A stretch of DNA of 54,574 nt from Acidobacteriota bacterium (GCA_020199995.1 JAIVJM010000202.1:1-54574), one strand, 5' to 3'; counted from the stretch's first letter, positions 16,638 through 25,398 are shown. A program made the numbers and translations. Notes: generated by a model not told the origin, from the sequence alone.

Positions 16638-16707
16638 ATGACGAGCGACGAGTGACGGGTGACGCGCCGGAGGCATCTCACCCTTCATCTGTCACTCGTC
16701 ACTTTTT
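16638..16707. repeat. Heptad-word palindrome, GACGAGC/GACGAGT/GACGGGT type
   Basis: Left arm 16638-16665 (GACGAGC, GACGAGT, GACGGGT, GACG); right arm about 16677-16707, ending GTCACTCGTCACTTTTTT. The activator gene's SD (AAGGGG) and ATG follow immediately. Confidence 0.8.
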
Positions 16708-16719
16708 TGAAGGGGTTCT

Positions 16720-18126
16720 ATGGCGAAGAAGGGTTCCGTGCTCGTCGTTGACGACGAGGAAATCATGCGCGACGTGCTGGAGACGCTGCTCTCGGCTGAA
16801 GGGTATCGCGTCGATCTGGCGAAGACCGGCGAAGAGGGGCTGGAGATGTACGGGCGTCGGACCTACGATCTGGCGCTCCTCGACGTCTCGATGCCGGGGA
16901 TGGGCGGCCTGCGCGCGCTCGAAGAGATTCTCAAAGTAGACGCCGAAGCGGTGGTCGTCATGATCACCGCTTACGCCACTTTCGACACGGCCATCGGCGC
17001 GTGGGAGCGCGGCGCTTACGGGTGCATCCGCAAGCCCTTCCAGAACGAGCTGATTCTTTCGACCGTGGCCGCCGGCATCAAACGCCGCCGCAAGGAGGAG
17101 GAGCGGCAGAACCTCCGGCGCGCCATGAGCCGCAGTGTCGAACGCGGGAGCATCATCGGCCGCTCCGAGAAGATGCAGGCCGTCTTCTCGCTCGTCGATC
17201 AGGTCGCGCCCGCGCGCTCGACCGTGCTCATCACGGGCGAGTCGGGGACGGGCAAGGAGTTAATCGCCAAGGCCATCCACGAACAGAGCCCGCGCGTCGC
17301 CCGGACCTTCGTCACGGTCAATTCGTCGAACATCCCGTCGGAGCTTCTGGAGTCGGAGCTTTTCGGCCACACGCGCGGCGCGTTCACCGGCGCGGTCGCG
17401 GCCAAGAAGGGGCTCTTTGAGGTCGCCGACGGCGGCTCGATCTTCCTCGACGAGATCGGCGACATTCCGCCCGAGACGCAGGCGCGTCTCCTGCGCGTGA
17501 TACAGGAGCGCGAATTCACTCCCTTAGGCGACACCACGCCGCGCAAGGTGGACGTGCGCATCATCGCCGCCACCAACATTGATCTCCGCGAGGCCGTCCG
17601 GCAGGGCGCGTTTCGCGAAGACCTCTACTACCGGCTCGCCGTCGTCCCGATTGAGCTGCCACCTTTGCGCGAGCGCCGCGAGGATGTGCTCCCGCTCGCG
17701 CAGCACTTCACGCGCAAGTACAACGAGGAGAACGACCGCGAGGTCTCGGACCAGCTCGCGCCCGAAGTGCTCGCGCTGCTGGAGAGCTACACTTGGCCGG
17801 GCAACGTGCGTGAGCTTGAGAACGTCATCGAGCGCGCCGTCGTCATCGCACCCGGACGCGAGGTCACGCGCCAGTGCCTGCCCATCGAAATTCAGGACCC
17901 GCAGAAGGCCTTCAACGCCGCCCCGCTCTCGGGCGCGGGCGGCGCGATTGACGTGAGCCACGGCGTCAACTTCTACGACGAAGTGCGGCGCTTCGAGATA
18001 GACCTCATCCGCCGCGCCCTCGACCAGACGGGCGGCCATCAGTCGAGGGCCGCCCGTCTGCTGGGGATGAACGCGACGACGCTCAACTCCAAGATCAAGA
18101 CCTACAACATCCAACTGCGCTCCTGA
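16720..18126 (+). CDS. Sigma-54-dependent response regulator, NtrC family
   Basis: A 468-residue regulator. The receiver domain (1-120) has the acidic pocket DDEE, phospho-acceptor Asp55 (LLDVSMPG) and Lys105 (IRKPF). The AAA+ central domain has Walker A GESGTGKE (173-180), the sigma-54 contact loop GAFTGA (220-225), GSIFLDEIGD, and the R-finger/sensor region FREDLYYRLAVVPI. The C-terminal Fis-type helix-turn-helix is GGHQSRAARLLGMNATTLNSKI. All signature residues are intact, so it should activate sigma-54 promoters on phosphorylation. AAGGGG lies a few bases upstream of the ATG, right after a palindromic element. Likely partner: the NtrB-type kinase at 8914. Its stop directly abuts the convergent doxX-like stop. 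Confidence 0.96.
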   Translation: MAKKGSVLVVDDEEIMRDVLETLLSAEGYRVDLAKTGEEGLEMYGRRTYDLALLDVSMPGMGGLRALEEILKVDAEAVVVMITAYATFDTAIGAWERGAYGCIRKPFQNELILSTVAAGIKRRRKEEERQNLRRAMSRSVERGSIIGRSEKMQAVFSLVDQVAPARSTVLITGESGTGKELIAKAIHEQSPRVARTFVTVNSSNIPSELLESELFGHTRGAFTGAVAAKKGLFEVADGGSIFLDEIGDIPPETQARLLRVIQEREFTPLGDTTPRKVDVRIIAATNIDLREAVRQGAFREDLYYRLAVVPIELPPLRERREDVLPLAQHFTRKYNEENDREVSDQLAPEVLALLESYTWPGNVRELENVIERAVVIAPGREVTRQCLPIEIQDPQKAFNAAPLSGAGGAIDVSHGVNFYDEVRRFEIDLIRRALDQTGGHQSRAARLLGMNATTLNSKIKTYNIQLRS

Positions 18127-18609
18127 CTACTTACGCACATAGCGGTGCGGCCTGCCGCCACTCCGCAAGAGGTGGTCTAAGCTCCACGAGCCGCCGCCCG
18201 CCACGGCCAGATACAGAAACACGAAGCAGTAGAGGACGGCCAACTCACCTCCGTTAGTAACCGGCCAGAACCCTTTCGACGCATGCGCCATGAAGTAGGC
18301 CACCGCCATCAGGCCCGATAGGACGAAGGCGATGGGACGCGAGAACAGTCCCAGCAGAAGAATCAGGCCGCCGACGAGTTCGAGGATCGCTGCTACCAAA
18401 ATCAGCGGGGGCATCCCTTTGGGCTGCGGGGCTGCGGGTTGTTGAGCGTTCTGCTCGACGACCGGTGGTGGGCACGGCGATGGTGCCGGGGGTGGATAGC
18501 CGAAGAACTTCTGCGCGCCGTGCTGCATCAATAATAACGCCGTGATGATGCGCAGGACGCTGAGCACGCGCGACGCCCATTGAGACGGGGATGAATTCAG
18601 ATCAGCCAT
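18127..18609 (-). CDS. DoxX family membrane protein
   Basis: A 160-residue inner-membrane protein of the DoxX/DoxD family. Four hydrophobic segments are visible: LSVLRIITALLLMQHGAQK, LILVAAILELVGGLILLLGL, PIAFVLSGLMAVAYFMAH and ELAVLYCFVFLYLAVAG. The family's R-x8-LxxxHGxxKFFG start is clear. A Pro/Gln-rich insertion (about residues 40-65) sits between the first two helices. The start was put at the ATG at 18609, because GGAGG precedes it by six bases; the in-frame TTG one codon earlier is less likely. The exact role (respiratory or redox membrane complex) cannot be told from the sequence. Confidence 0.88.
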   Translation of the reverse strand: MADLNSSPSQWASRVLSVLRIITALLLMQHGAQKFFGYPPPAPSPCPPPVVEQNAQQPAAPQPKGMPPLILVAAILELVGGLILLLGLFSRPIAFVLSGLMAVAYFMAHASKGFWPVTNGGELAVLYCFVFLYLAVAGGGSWSLDHLLRSGGRPHRYVRK

Positions 18610-18910
18610 CAATTTCCTCCAAACAGCAAAAAGGTTAACTTGCCTTCAGGCCCGAAAGTCGCGGCTCCGTGTTTTTAGCCTGCGCTTTCGTCGCCGAAGA
18701 GGTATGCGTTCATGCTGAGACTGCCGTGAGTCCAGCCCCGGTGCACACTCCGCCCGCGCACTTGCCGGCGAGTTCGATTTCGTCATGGCTATACTCGTCG
18801 CCATGATACCTATCGAGAGCCGATTCGGCACGCGTCGGGCGACGCTGGGGGGCCGGGGACGGCGCATGTTTCTGTTTACAAAAGGCCGGGACGAAGGTAT
18901 CTATTCTGTC

Positions 18911-20342
18911 ATGGAGAGGACGATTGAGGCCGTCGAGAAGATGAGCGGGCCGGAGGCGCGCTTCGAGCGCGTGCGCCGCGCCGCGGGCTTCGTGCTCGCG
19001 CCCGCCGTGTTCGCGCTCCTCCTGCTGCTGCCCCTGCCGGGGTTGAAGCCGGAGGCGCACCGGCTCGCCGCGGTGATGGCCGCGGTCGTGGTGTTGTGGA
19101 TCACCGAGGCGCTGCCGATGCCCGTCACGGCGCTGCTCGGCGCAGCCTCCTGCGTCGTGCTGCGGGTCGCCCCGGCGAAGGAGGTCTTCGCGCCTTTCGC
19201 CGACCCTTTGATGTTCCTCTTCATCGGCTCGTTTATCCTCGCGCGGGCCATCTTCCTCCACCGGCTCGACCGGCGTCTGGCCTTCGGCGTACTTTCAATC
19301 AAGTGGGTGGGCGCGCGCCCCTCGCGCATCCTCTTCGCCTTCGGCGCGGTGACGGCCTTCATCTCGGCATGGATTTCCAACACGGCGACGACCGCCATGA
19401 TGTTCGCCATCGGGATGGCCATCCTCGCCTTTCTCTTCGACAACGAGAGGACGGGCGGGAGCAAAATCAACCCCGCTTACGCGACCGCGCTGATGCTCAT
19501 GACATCGTTCGCCGCCTCTGTGGGCGGGCTCGCCACACCCATCGGGACGCCGCCCAATGTCATCGGCCTCGGCTTCATCCGGCAGCTCGTCGGCGTCGAA
19601 TTCCCCTTCTTCAAGTGGGCTCTGATCGGGACGCCCGTCGTCGTCATCCTCTTCCTCTGGCTCTTCTTCTATCTCAACTGGCTCTCGCCCGCCGGGGTCA
19701 AGGAAATCGAGGGCAGCCGCGAGATGCTTTTGCGCGAGCGCGAGAGTCTGGGCGGCTGGACGCGCGGGCAGAAGTCAACGCTCGTCGCCTTTCTCGTGAC
19801 GGTCGGGCTGTGGGTCGTCCCCGGCCTCATCGCGCTCGCGGCGGGCGATCAGAGCGCGATTTATCAGGGCGTCAACCGCAGCGTGCCCGAGGCGGTGGCG
19901 GCGGTCGCCGGCGCGACGCTGCTCTTCCTGCTGCCGGGCGACGCGGGCGCGCGCGCGATTAACTGGGAGGAGGCCGTCAAGATAGATTGGGGCGTGGTGC
20001 TGCTCTACGGCGGCGGGTTCGCGCTCGGCGTGCTCTCGTTCCAGACGGGGCTCGCCGAGGCGGTCGGGCGGAGCCTGACGGGGGTCGGCCAACATGGTCG
20101 TCCCCGTCGTGATCGCGATTGCGAAGGCGCAGGGCGCAGACCCCTTAGAGCCCGCGCTCGGCGCGACGATGGGCGCGAGCCTCGGCTTCATGCTCCCCGT
20201 CTCGACGCCCTGCAACGCCATCGTCTACGGTTCCGGCTACATCCCTCTCTCGCGCATGATCCGCTACGGCGTCCTGCTCGACGTGGTCGGCGTCTTCGTC
20301 ATCGTCGCGCTCGTCCACCTGCTCGTCCCTCTGCTGCGCTGA
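18911..20342 (+). pseudogene. SLC13/DASS anion transporter with internal deletion
   Basis: A divalent anion:sodium symporter family protein. The first ~390 residues are in one frame: LWITEALPMPVTALLGA, the first SNT substrate motif in SAWISNTATTAMM, GGLATPIGTPPNVIG, and several membrane helices up to SLTGV. At about 20083-20094 the frame breaks. The last part (NMVVPVVIAIAKAQG, MLPVSTPCNAIVYGSGY) is in another frame to the TGA at 20342. The missing stretch should hold a helix and the second SNT motif just before NMVVPV, so the encoded protein could not transport. In the original frame translation runs on to 20359 as nonsense. Start uncertain: the ATG at 18911 was chosen; others lie at 18785 and 18941. 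This is either a real pseudogene or an assembly deletion. Confidence 0.72.
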
Positions 20343-20389
20343 ATATTGACATTCGTTAAGAAGTCACAACAGCCCCGCGAAATATTTGT

Positions 20390-21349
20390 ATGGAGACCAT
20401 CGTTTTTCTTGAACGCGACACATTGGAGGCCGAGCTGCGCGCGCCCTCGTTCGCGCACCGCTGGGTGGATTACGGCGCGACGCGTCCCGAAGAGGTGGCG
20501 GAGAGGTTGCGCGAAGCGACCATCGCAGTGGTCAACAAAGTGCCGCTCGGCGCGCGTGCGCTCGCGCAGCTCCCGCGTCTCAGGCTCGTCGCCGTCGCGG
20601 CCACGGGCGTAGACAACGTTGACCTGACATTCTGCCGCGAGCGCGGCATCACGGTCTCGAACGTGCGGGGGTACGCACGCCGAAGCGTCCCCGAACACGT
20701 CCTGATGCTCGCGCTGGCGCTCAGCCGAAGGCTCGTCGCCTACCGCGAAGACGTGCGGCGCGGCGCGTGGCAGCGCGCCGCGCAGTTCTGCCTGCTTGAC
20801 CACCCCGTTCACGAACTCCACGGCTCGACGCTCGGCATCGTCGGCTACGGCACGCTCGGTCGCGGCGTGGAAGAGCTGGCGCGGGCTTTCGGGATGCGCG
20901 TCCTCGTGGCCGAGCGCAAAGGGGCCGCGACTGTGCGCGAGGGCCGCACGCGCTTCGACGAAGTGCTGCGCCAAAGCGACATTCTCACGCTGCACGCGCC
21001 GCTCACGGAAGAGACCCGACACCTCATAGGAGATGCGGAACTCGCCTCGATGCGGCCTTCTGCGTTGTTGATTAATTGCGCGCGGGGCGGAGTGGTGGAC
21101 GAAAGCGCGCTCGTGGAAGCGCTACGCGAAGGGTCGCTCGCGGGCGCGGGTGTGGATGTGCTCGGCGAGGAGCCGCCGCGCGAAGGCTCAAGCCCGCTCC
21201 TCGCGCTCGACCTGCCGAACCTGCTCGTCACTCCCCACATCGCGTGGGCCAGCCGCGAGGCAATGCAGGCGCTCGCCGATCAACTCATCGCCAACCTCGA
21301 AGCGTTCGTGCGCGGCGAGCCACAGAATACCGTAAATCGTGAATCGTAA
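20390..21349 (+). CDS. D-2-hydroxyacid dehydrogenase
   Basis: A 319-residue NAD-dependent D-isomer-specific 2-hydroxyacid dehydrogenase, closest to the glycerate dehydrogenase-like branch. The Rossmann motif is GIVGYGTLGRG (about 148-158). Catalytic residues are Arg in NCARGGVVDE, Glu in VDVLGEEPP and His in TPHIAW. There is no ACT or other regulatory domain, unlike the serA-like gene at 51048. The last seven residues (NTVNRES) and the TAA stop come from the palindromic element that follows, so the original C-terminus was probably shorter. It acts in the cytoplasm; the substrate (glycerate or hydroxypyruvate is likely) is an inference. Confidence 0.9.
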   Translation: METIVFLERDTLEAELRAPSFAHRWVDYGATRPEEVAERLREATIAVVNKVPLGARALAQLPRLRLVAVAATGVDNVDLTFCRERGITVSNVRGYARRSVPEHVLMLALALSRRLVAYREDVRRGAWQRAAQFCLLDHPVHELHGSTLGIVGYGTLGRGVEELARAFGMRVLVAERKGAATVREGRTRFDEVLRQSDILTLHAPLTEETRHLIGDAELASMRPSALLINCARGGVVDESALVEALREGSLAGAGVDVLGEEPPREGSSPLLALDLPNLLVTPHIAWASREAMQALADQLIANLEAFVRGEPQNTVNRES

Positions 21350-21410
21350 ATCGTGACAAGAAAGAACTGGATTTTCTGGTTGCGATTTACGATTCACGAT
21401 TTACGGTTTT
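21329..21410. repeat. Heptad-word palindrome, GTAAATC/GTGAATC type, between convergent genes
   Basis: Left arm 21329-21357 (ACC, GTAAATC, GTGAATC, GTAAATC, GTGAC); right arm 21382-21410 (GATTTACGATTCACGATT, then ACGGTTTT). The TAA stop of the plus-strand dehydrogenase (21347-21349) is in the left arm. The TAA of the convergent minus gene (21409-21411) is at the end of the right arm. Confidence 0.88.
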
Positions 21411-21756
21411 AAGCCGTTTCTTCGGGGTGATCCGCCGTGTAGTGGCGGAGGATTTCCAGCCCGAGCCGGGAGCGCGGGTCAATGGTGCGGAGGTGTTTGC
21501 GCCCCTGCATCTCCCAGAGGGCCGTGACCTGTCCGTCCTTCTCGACGGCGTGGTAGGAGATTTCCTCGGGCGGAGCCTCGGGCTGCGGCTCGGCCTCGGG
21601 CTGCGATTCAGTTTGCGCTGCTGTTGCGGTTTGAGCGTCCGCCTGCGGCTCTGTCTCCGTCTGGGTCTGCGCCGCCGCCTGTCCGCCCTCCGCGCCGCCT
21701 CCTGCTTCGCCGACCGCTTCCGGCGCGCCGGACACGGCGTTTTCGTTCTCTGACAT
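21409..21756 (-). CDS. Small hypothetical protein with A/E/Q/T-rich N-terminus
   Basis: A 115-residue protein without recognisable family. Residues 1-65 are low complexity (repeats of Q/T/E/A, and PEAEPQPEAPPEE), likely disordered and strongly acidic. The C-terminal ~48 residues (ISYHAVEKDGQVTALWEMQG, RTIDPRSRLGLEILRHY) look like a compact conserved domain. There is no signal or membrane segment. GAGAGG lies a few bases upstream of the ATG. It converges on the dehydrogenase through a shared palindromic element. No function is proposed. Confidence 0.6.
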   Translation of the reverse strand: MSENENAVSGAPEAVGEAGGGAEGGQAAAQTQTETEPQADAQTATAAQTESQPEAEPQPEAPPEEISYHAVEKDGQVTALWEMQGRKHLRTIDPRSRLGLEILRHYTADHPEETA

Positions 21757-21846
21757 ATCTTTCCTCTCCGAAATTTTCTCTTAGATTTTTGAGTTGATTT
21801 GCGGGAAGGATTGTGGCACACGCCCGCCGCGCGTGTCTAGCAGCAG

Positions 21847-21905
21847 AAGAAATGATGAATGAGAAGCAGCAGCCTGTTTTTCATTCATCATTCATCATTT
21901 CTTTT
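21847..21905. repeat. Heptad-word palindrome, GATGAAT type
   Basis: Left arm 21847-21866 (AAATGATGAATGAG); right arm about 21879-21905 (CATTCATCATTCATCATT, then TCTTTT). The loop includes CTGTTTTTC. The stop of the minus-strand phosphatidyltransferase-like gene (21888-21890) is inside the right arm. Confidence 0.78.
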
Positions 21906-22559
21906 CCCTTCCATGTCGCGCCGCCAAATCTCCTTCTGCGTCCGGTAGACGAGCAGGCAGAGGACGAGGAGACCGCCGGCGGCGACGTAGGGCAGGACTT
22001 TCTCCATGCGCCGCGTGCCGTTGAAGATGACGAGCGTGTTGAGCGTGATGAGCGCGATGCGGAACTCCGTCGGGCCGAGCCCCATGTGGCTGATGCTGAA
22101 CTTCTCCGTCGCCGCGAAGGCGAGGAACGAGTTGACCATGAAGCCGCCGAAGACGGCGAGGAGGAAGAAGAGGTGCCGCTGCGAGTTGGCCGGCAAAATC
22201 AGCGCGTAGCCCGCCACGACCGAGCAGAGGAAGACGTAGTCGAGCAGGTGATCCATGTAGAACCCCCACTTGACGAGACCGGTGTTGCGGTACTTGCCGA
22301 CCTTGCCGTCGAAGAAGTCCGTCAGATACTGGCAGAAGATCATCAGTGAAGCTCCCCACAGCCAGCGCCGGTCGCCGCCCGCCGCGAGGAAACTGAAGAA
22401 AACGATTAACGCGCACCACACGAGCGTCAGCATCGTCAGGTGATGCGTCCCCAGCCACGAAGGGATGGCGGGCACGACGCGCCGCGCCATGCGCCGCTCA
22501 AGCGGCGAAAGGATGGACGAGCTTACTTTGTTGGCCCCCGCGAATTGCTCTCTGAACAT
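21888..22559 (-). CDS. CDP-alcohol phosphotransferase family membrane enzyme
   Basis: A 223-residue integral-membrane enzyme of the CDP-alcohol phosphotransferase fold, which transfers a phospho-alcohol group from a CDP-linked donor to an alcohol acceptor, as in phospholipid synthesis. The motif D-x2-DG-x2-AR-x9-G-x3-D-x3-D is present with exact spacing: Asp81, Asp84, Gly85, Gly99, Asp103 and Asp107. The AR pair is replaced by Gly88-Lys89. About six hydrophobic helices follow the usual pattern. The stop lies in a palindromic element. It is part of a three-gene minus-strand set (subtilase, membrane protein, this gene). Substrates are unknown. Confidence 0.82.
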   Translation of the reverse strand: MFREQFAGANKVSSSILSPLERRMARRVVPAIPSWLGTHHLTMLTLVWCALIVFFSFLAAGGDRRWLWGASLMIFCQYLTDFFDGKVGKYRNTGLVKWGFYMDHLLDYVFLCSVVAGYALILPANSQRHLFFLLAVFGGFMVNSFLAFAATEKFSISHMGLGPTEFRIALITLNTLVIFNGTRRMEKVLPYVAAGGLLVLCLLVYRTQKEIWRRDMEGKRNDE

Positions 22560-22785
22560 TTGTCACCCCGGAAAAGATAAACTCGGGAGAAATGAATCCC
22601 GCAGCCCTGACTAAGCACGACGCGTGCCGCTCCGGCGGCGCTCGTCGAACTCCGACGGAAAGCCTTCGAGGCGTGCGTCTTAGCGTGTGAAGGCCGACGG
22701 TGAAGTTCGACAGTGAAGGCCGGGCGGGCGACGAAAGGGCCGCCGTAAAAATTTGGCAGGTGACGGATTTATGGGCTGCCGCCGC

Positions 22786-23385
22786 TCAGAGCGGGAGGTG
22801 CCACACCTTCTTCAAGACGAGGGCCGCGCCGCCCGTTATGAGGAGGACGAAGGTGGCGACGAGGAAGAGAATCTTGCCCATCGTCATCGCCGACGAGACC
22901 AGCGCCATCGCCGTCGGCAAGTCCTCCGGAGCCCCGTTTTTGTAGGCGTTGAGAACGCACCACATGCTGACGCCTTCGAGGATGTCGAAGGCCCCGGCGA
23001 TGAGCGGCGCGAGCCAGAGGTAATAGGGCCTCGAAGGGTCGCCGGGCGTGTGCGCGAGCGCGTTCTGGAGGTAGACGATGATGATGGCGGCGGCGGCGGC
23101 GTAGAGGACGGCGAAGCCGAGGTCGTATTTGATGAAACGCCGGTGCGCGTCGAAGTGGCCGGGCTGGTAATGCGTCCCGAGCATCTGGAAGAGCTTGCCG
23201 GGGCCGTAGCCCGGGGTGGTATCGGTCGAAAAGTATCTCTTTTTTTCCTCGCCATTCAGGTCGTCGATGATTGGCCTCTTCGGGTCGAGATAGCCGAAGA
23301 GGCTGATGACGAAGAACAGAAAGAGGAGCGACGCCAGCGCGAGTTTCCAACCGATTGGGTTCGCGGTGAGATTATCAGGCCACAT
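22786..23385 (-). CDS. Four-helix membrane protein, unknown
   Basis: A 199-residue membrane protein not assigned to a family. Hydrophobic segments are seen at about 13-32 (WKLALASLLFLFFVISLFG), 90-110 (LGFAVLYAAAAAIIIVYLQ), 122-147 (LWLAPLIAGAFDILEGVSMW) and 163-190. A charged loop between segments 1 and 2 (DPKRPIIDDLNGEEKKRYF) is likely soluble. It begins three bases after the subtilase stop, with the SD GGAGGA inside the end of that gene, so translation is coupled. Function cannot be inferred beyond this link. Confidence 0.7.
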   Translation of the reverse strand: MWPDNLTANPIGWKLALASLLFLFFVISLFGYLDPKRPIIDDLNGEEKKRYFSTDTTPGYGPGKLFQMLGTHYQPGHFDAHRRFIKYDLGFAVLYAAAAAIIIVYLQNALAHTPGDPSRPYYLWLAPLIAGAFDILEGVSMWCVLNAYKNGAPEDLPTAMALVSSAMTMGKILFLVATFVLLITGGAALVLKKVWHLPL

Positions 23386-23388
23386 GGA

Positions 23389-24786
23389 TCATCCTCCGGG
23401 GCGTGTGTGCAGTGTGTGGCGGCCAGAGGCCCGCCGGACGTGGGGCTTCGCGGCGCGGCGCGGGTTGACGACGCCCCAGCCCTGCCGGTCAATCTCGATG
23501 TCGGGAAGACGCTCGGCGGTGTCGATGAGGATGCGCTTGACCTGCTGCGGAGACAGACGCGGATTGGCTTCGAGCAGGCAGGCGACGATGGAGGAGACTA
23601 TCGGCGCGGCGAAAGAGGTTCCGTCCACGAACTTGTAGTGCTCGCTGATGACATCGTTCTCATGCAGTTTGACTGAGATGAGGTGGCGCAGGAGGTAAAC
23701 AGGCATGTCGCGCGACTCGTCGAAGTCGCGGTCGACGCCCTTGTGCGCTTCGATGATGGGCCGCAGCTCTTCATCCGCGGCGCGGTGAAGTATGGCGTAA
23801 AGCTCGGCCTCGGCGGCGGTCGGCGTGTGCGGCAGGATGGGCGCGGGGACCCAGATGCCGGGCGCGAGGACTTCGGGCTTCTGGAGCCCGTCGAAGGTCG
23901 GCCCGTAGGACGAGCGGTACATCCCACGGCGCGCGGGGTCGAGCGAATTGCGATCGTCGAGGCCGCCGACGGCGATGGCGGAGGGCGCGGAGGCGGGCGG
24001 CAGCACGGGGTGGCTCGGCTCGTGTCCCGCGTTGCCGACGGCGCACACGACGACGAGACCCTCCGAAACGGCGCGCTCGACCAACTGCGAGAGCGGATTG
24101 TCGAGGTACGACTGCTCCGCGTCGCCGCCCGCCGAGATGTTGACGACGCGGATGTTGTACTCCTCGCGGTGCTCCAGCGCCCACTTGAGCCCGCGCATGA
24201 TATTGCGCTCGGAGACCCGGCCCCCCTTGCTCACCTTGACGCAGACGACGCTTGAGTCGGGCGCGATACCGCGGAAGAAGCCGCCCGAGAGAGCGCCGTT
24301 GCCGGCGGCGACGACCGAGGTCATCATGCCGTGCCAGCTCGCCGTCTCGGGCGTCTGGAGCGTGCCCGTCCCCTTCGGGATGACGTTGTGGTAGGCGAGG
24401 ATGCGGCTCGCGGGCGTTGTCAGGTCGGGATGCGCGTAGAAGCCCGAGTCGAGGAAGGCGACCGTCACGCCGCGCCCCGTGTAGCGCTCGTCCGCGCCGA
24501 GCCGCAGCCATGTCGGCAGGACATAGCGGCCCTGCTCGAACACGACGGCGTACTTCTCAGACTGGACGCGCGCGCGCTCGAACAACTCGACGCAGCGCGC
24601 GCACACCGTGGAGACCAACTGCCCGCCCGGCGCGTTGGCCGCGACCAGCTTCTGCGTCCCTTCGGAGAGCCGGTCGAAAGCGACGAGCCCCGCGCCCGCC
24701 TCGCGCGCGCAGACGGGACAGGTGGGCCGCCCGGCTGCCACTTCCGAATGGTGCCCCGTTGGTTCGAGAGAGATGAGGTCTGACAC
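23389..24786 (-). CDS. Subtilisin-like serine protease (S8) with N-terminal zinc ribbon
   Basis: A 465-residue peptidase S8 protein. The catalytic triad is visible: Asp113 (FLDSGFYAHPD), His152 (SWHGMMTS) and Ser391 (DGTSFAAP); the oxyanion Asn is likely in AVGNAGHE. Before the protease domain, residues 23-65 hold two CxxC pairs (C23/C26 and C62/C65), a treble-clef or zinc-ribbon layout. There is no signal peptide, and the reduced-Cys zinc site also points to a cytoplasmic protein. No classical pro-domain is seen. The start is taken as the GTG at 24786 (AAGGGG upstream, spacing long); an in-frame ATG at 24843 is the alternative. The next gene starts three bases after its stop. A role in regulated cytoplasmic proteolysis is inferred only. 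Confidence 0.87.
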   Translation of the reverse strand: MSDLISLEPTGHHSEVAAGRPTCPVCAREAGAGLVAFDRLSEGTQKLVAANAPGGQLVSTVCARCVELFERARVQSEKYAVVFEQGRYVLPTWLRLGADERYTGRGVTVAFLDSGFYAHPDLTTPASRILAYHNVIPKGTGTLQTPETASWHGMMTSVVAAGNGALSGGFFRGIAPDSSVVCVKVSKGGRVSERNIMRGLKWALEHREEYNIRVVNISAGGDAEQSYLDNPLSQLVERAVSEGLVVVCAVGNAGHEPSHPVLPPASAPSAIAVGGLDDRNSLDPARRGMYRSSYGPTFDGLQKPEVLAPGIWVPAPILPHTPTAAEAELYAILHRAADEELRPIIEAHKGVDRDFDESRDMPVYLLRHLISVKLHENDVISEHYKFVDGTSFAAPIVSSIVACLLEANPRLSPQQVKRILIDTAERLPDIEIDRQGWGVVNPRRAAKPHVRRASGRHTLHTRPGG

Positions 24787-24966
24787 GTTTACAGGTATAC
24801 CCCTTGAAGAAAATTTTTGCGCGCGCGTCGGTTCGCATATCATGCAAGCTAAACGCCGCCTAACGCAAGGCCCCCGGCACGGCGCGCACGCGATGGCGTC
24901 GCCCACCCAAATGTTATAAATTACCCACCACCGAAAAACTTAAAAGAGACCGGGAAGAGGAATCCG

Positions 24967-25398
24967 ATGGCAAAAGAACAGACGAGCGTGCCTGACATCT
25001 TCCGCCGCGCACAGGCCTTGATGCGCGAGAACGAGGGGATGACTCTGAAGGATTTGCGCGCGACGCTCTACCGGGAATTCAACGGCTCGCCGATGCCGCC
25101 GCTGCACAACGTGACGATCCCCGAGCAGGACTCGCGCGCGCCCGAAGAGGACTGGACGGCGGGGCTCTCTCTGGTCCTGCGCGGCATCCAGACGGAAAAC
25201 TGGCGCGAGATCATCAACGGCATCGCGCTCAGTCTCGAGCAGACCGTCCGCTACGAGCGCGAGCGCGGCACGCTCGGCACGGCGGACGAATGGCACGACC
25301 GCGGCGCCGGAATCGAGGGCGCAATCCAGAAGGGCTCCGCCAAGTGGATGCCCGAAGAGTTGAGGCGGCTCGCGGAAGGGGCCGCGAAAAAGCCGTGA
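24967..25398 (+). CDS. Hypothetical soluble protein
   Basis: A 143-residue protein without a recognised family. It is mostly helical, with charged helices (DIFRRAQALMRENEGM, LKDLRATLYREF, WREIINGIALSLEQTVRYE). There is no signal or membrane segment and no Cys. GGAAGAGGA lies upstream of the ATG. Its C-terminus (KKP) and TGA fall on the left arm of a palindromic element. The sulfite-oxidase-like gene follows on the same strand after that element. No function is proposed. Confidence 0.65.
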   Translation: MAKEQTSVPDIFRRAQALMRENEGMTLKDLRATLYREFNGSPMPPLHNVTIPEQDSRAPEEDWTAGLSLVLRGIQTENWREIINGIALSLEQTVRYERERGTLGTADEWHDRGAGIEGAIQKGSAKWMPEELRRLAEGAAKKP

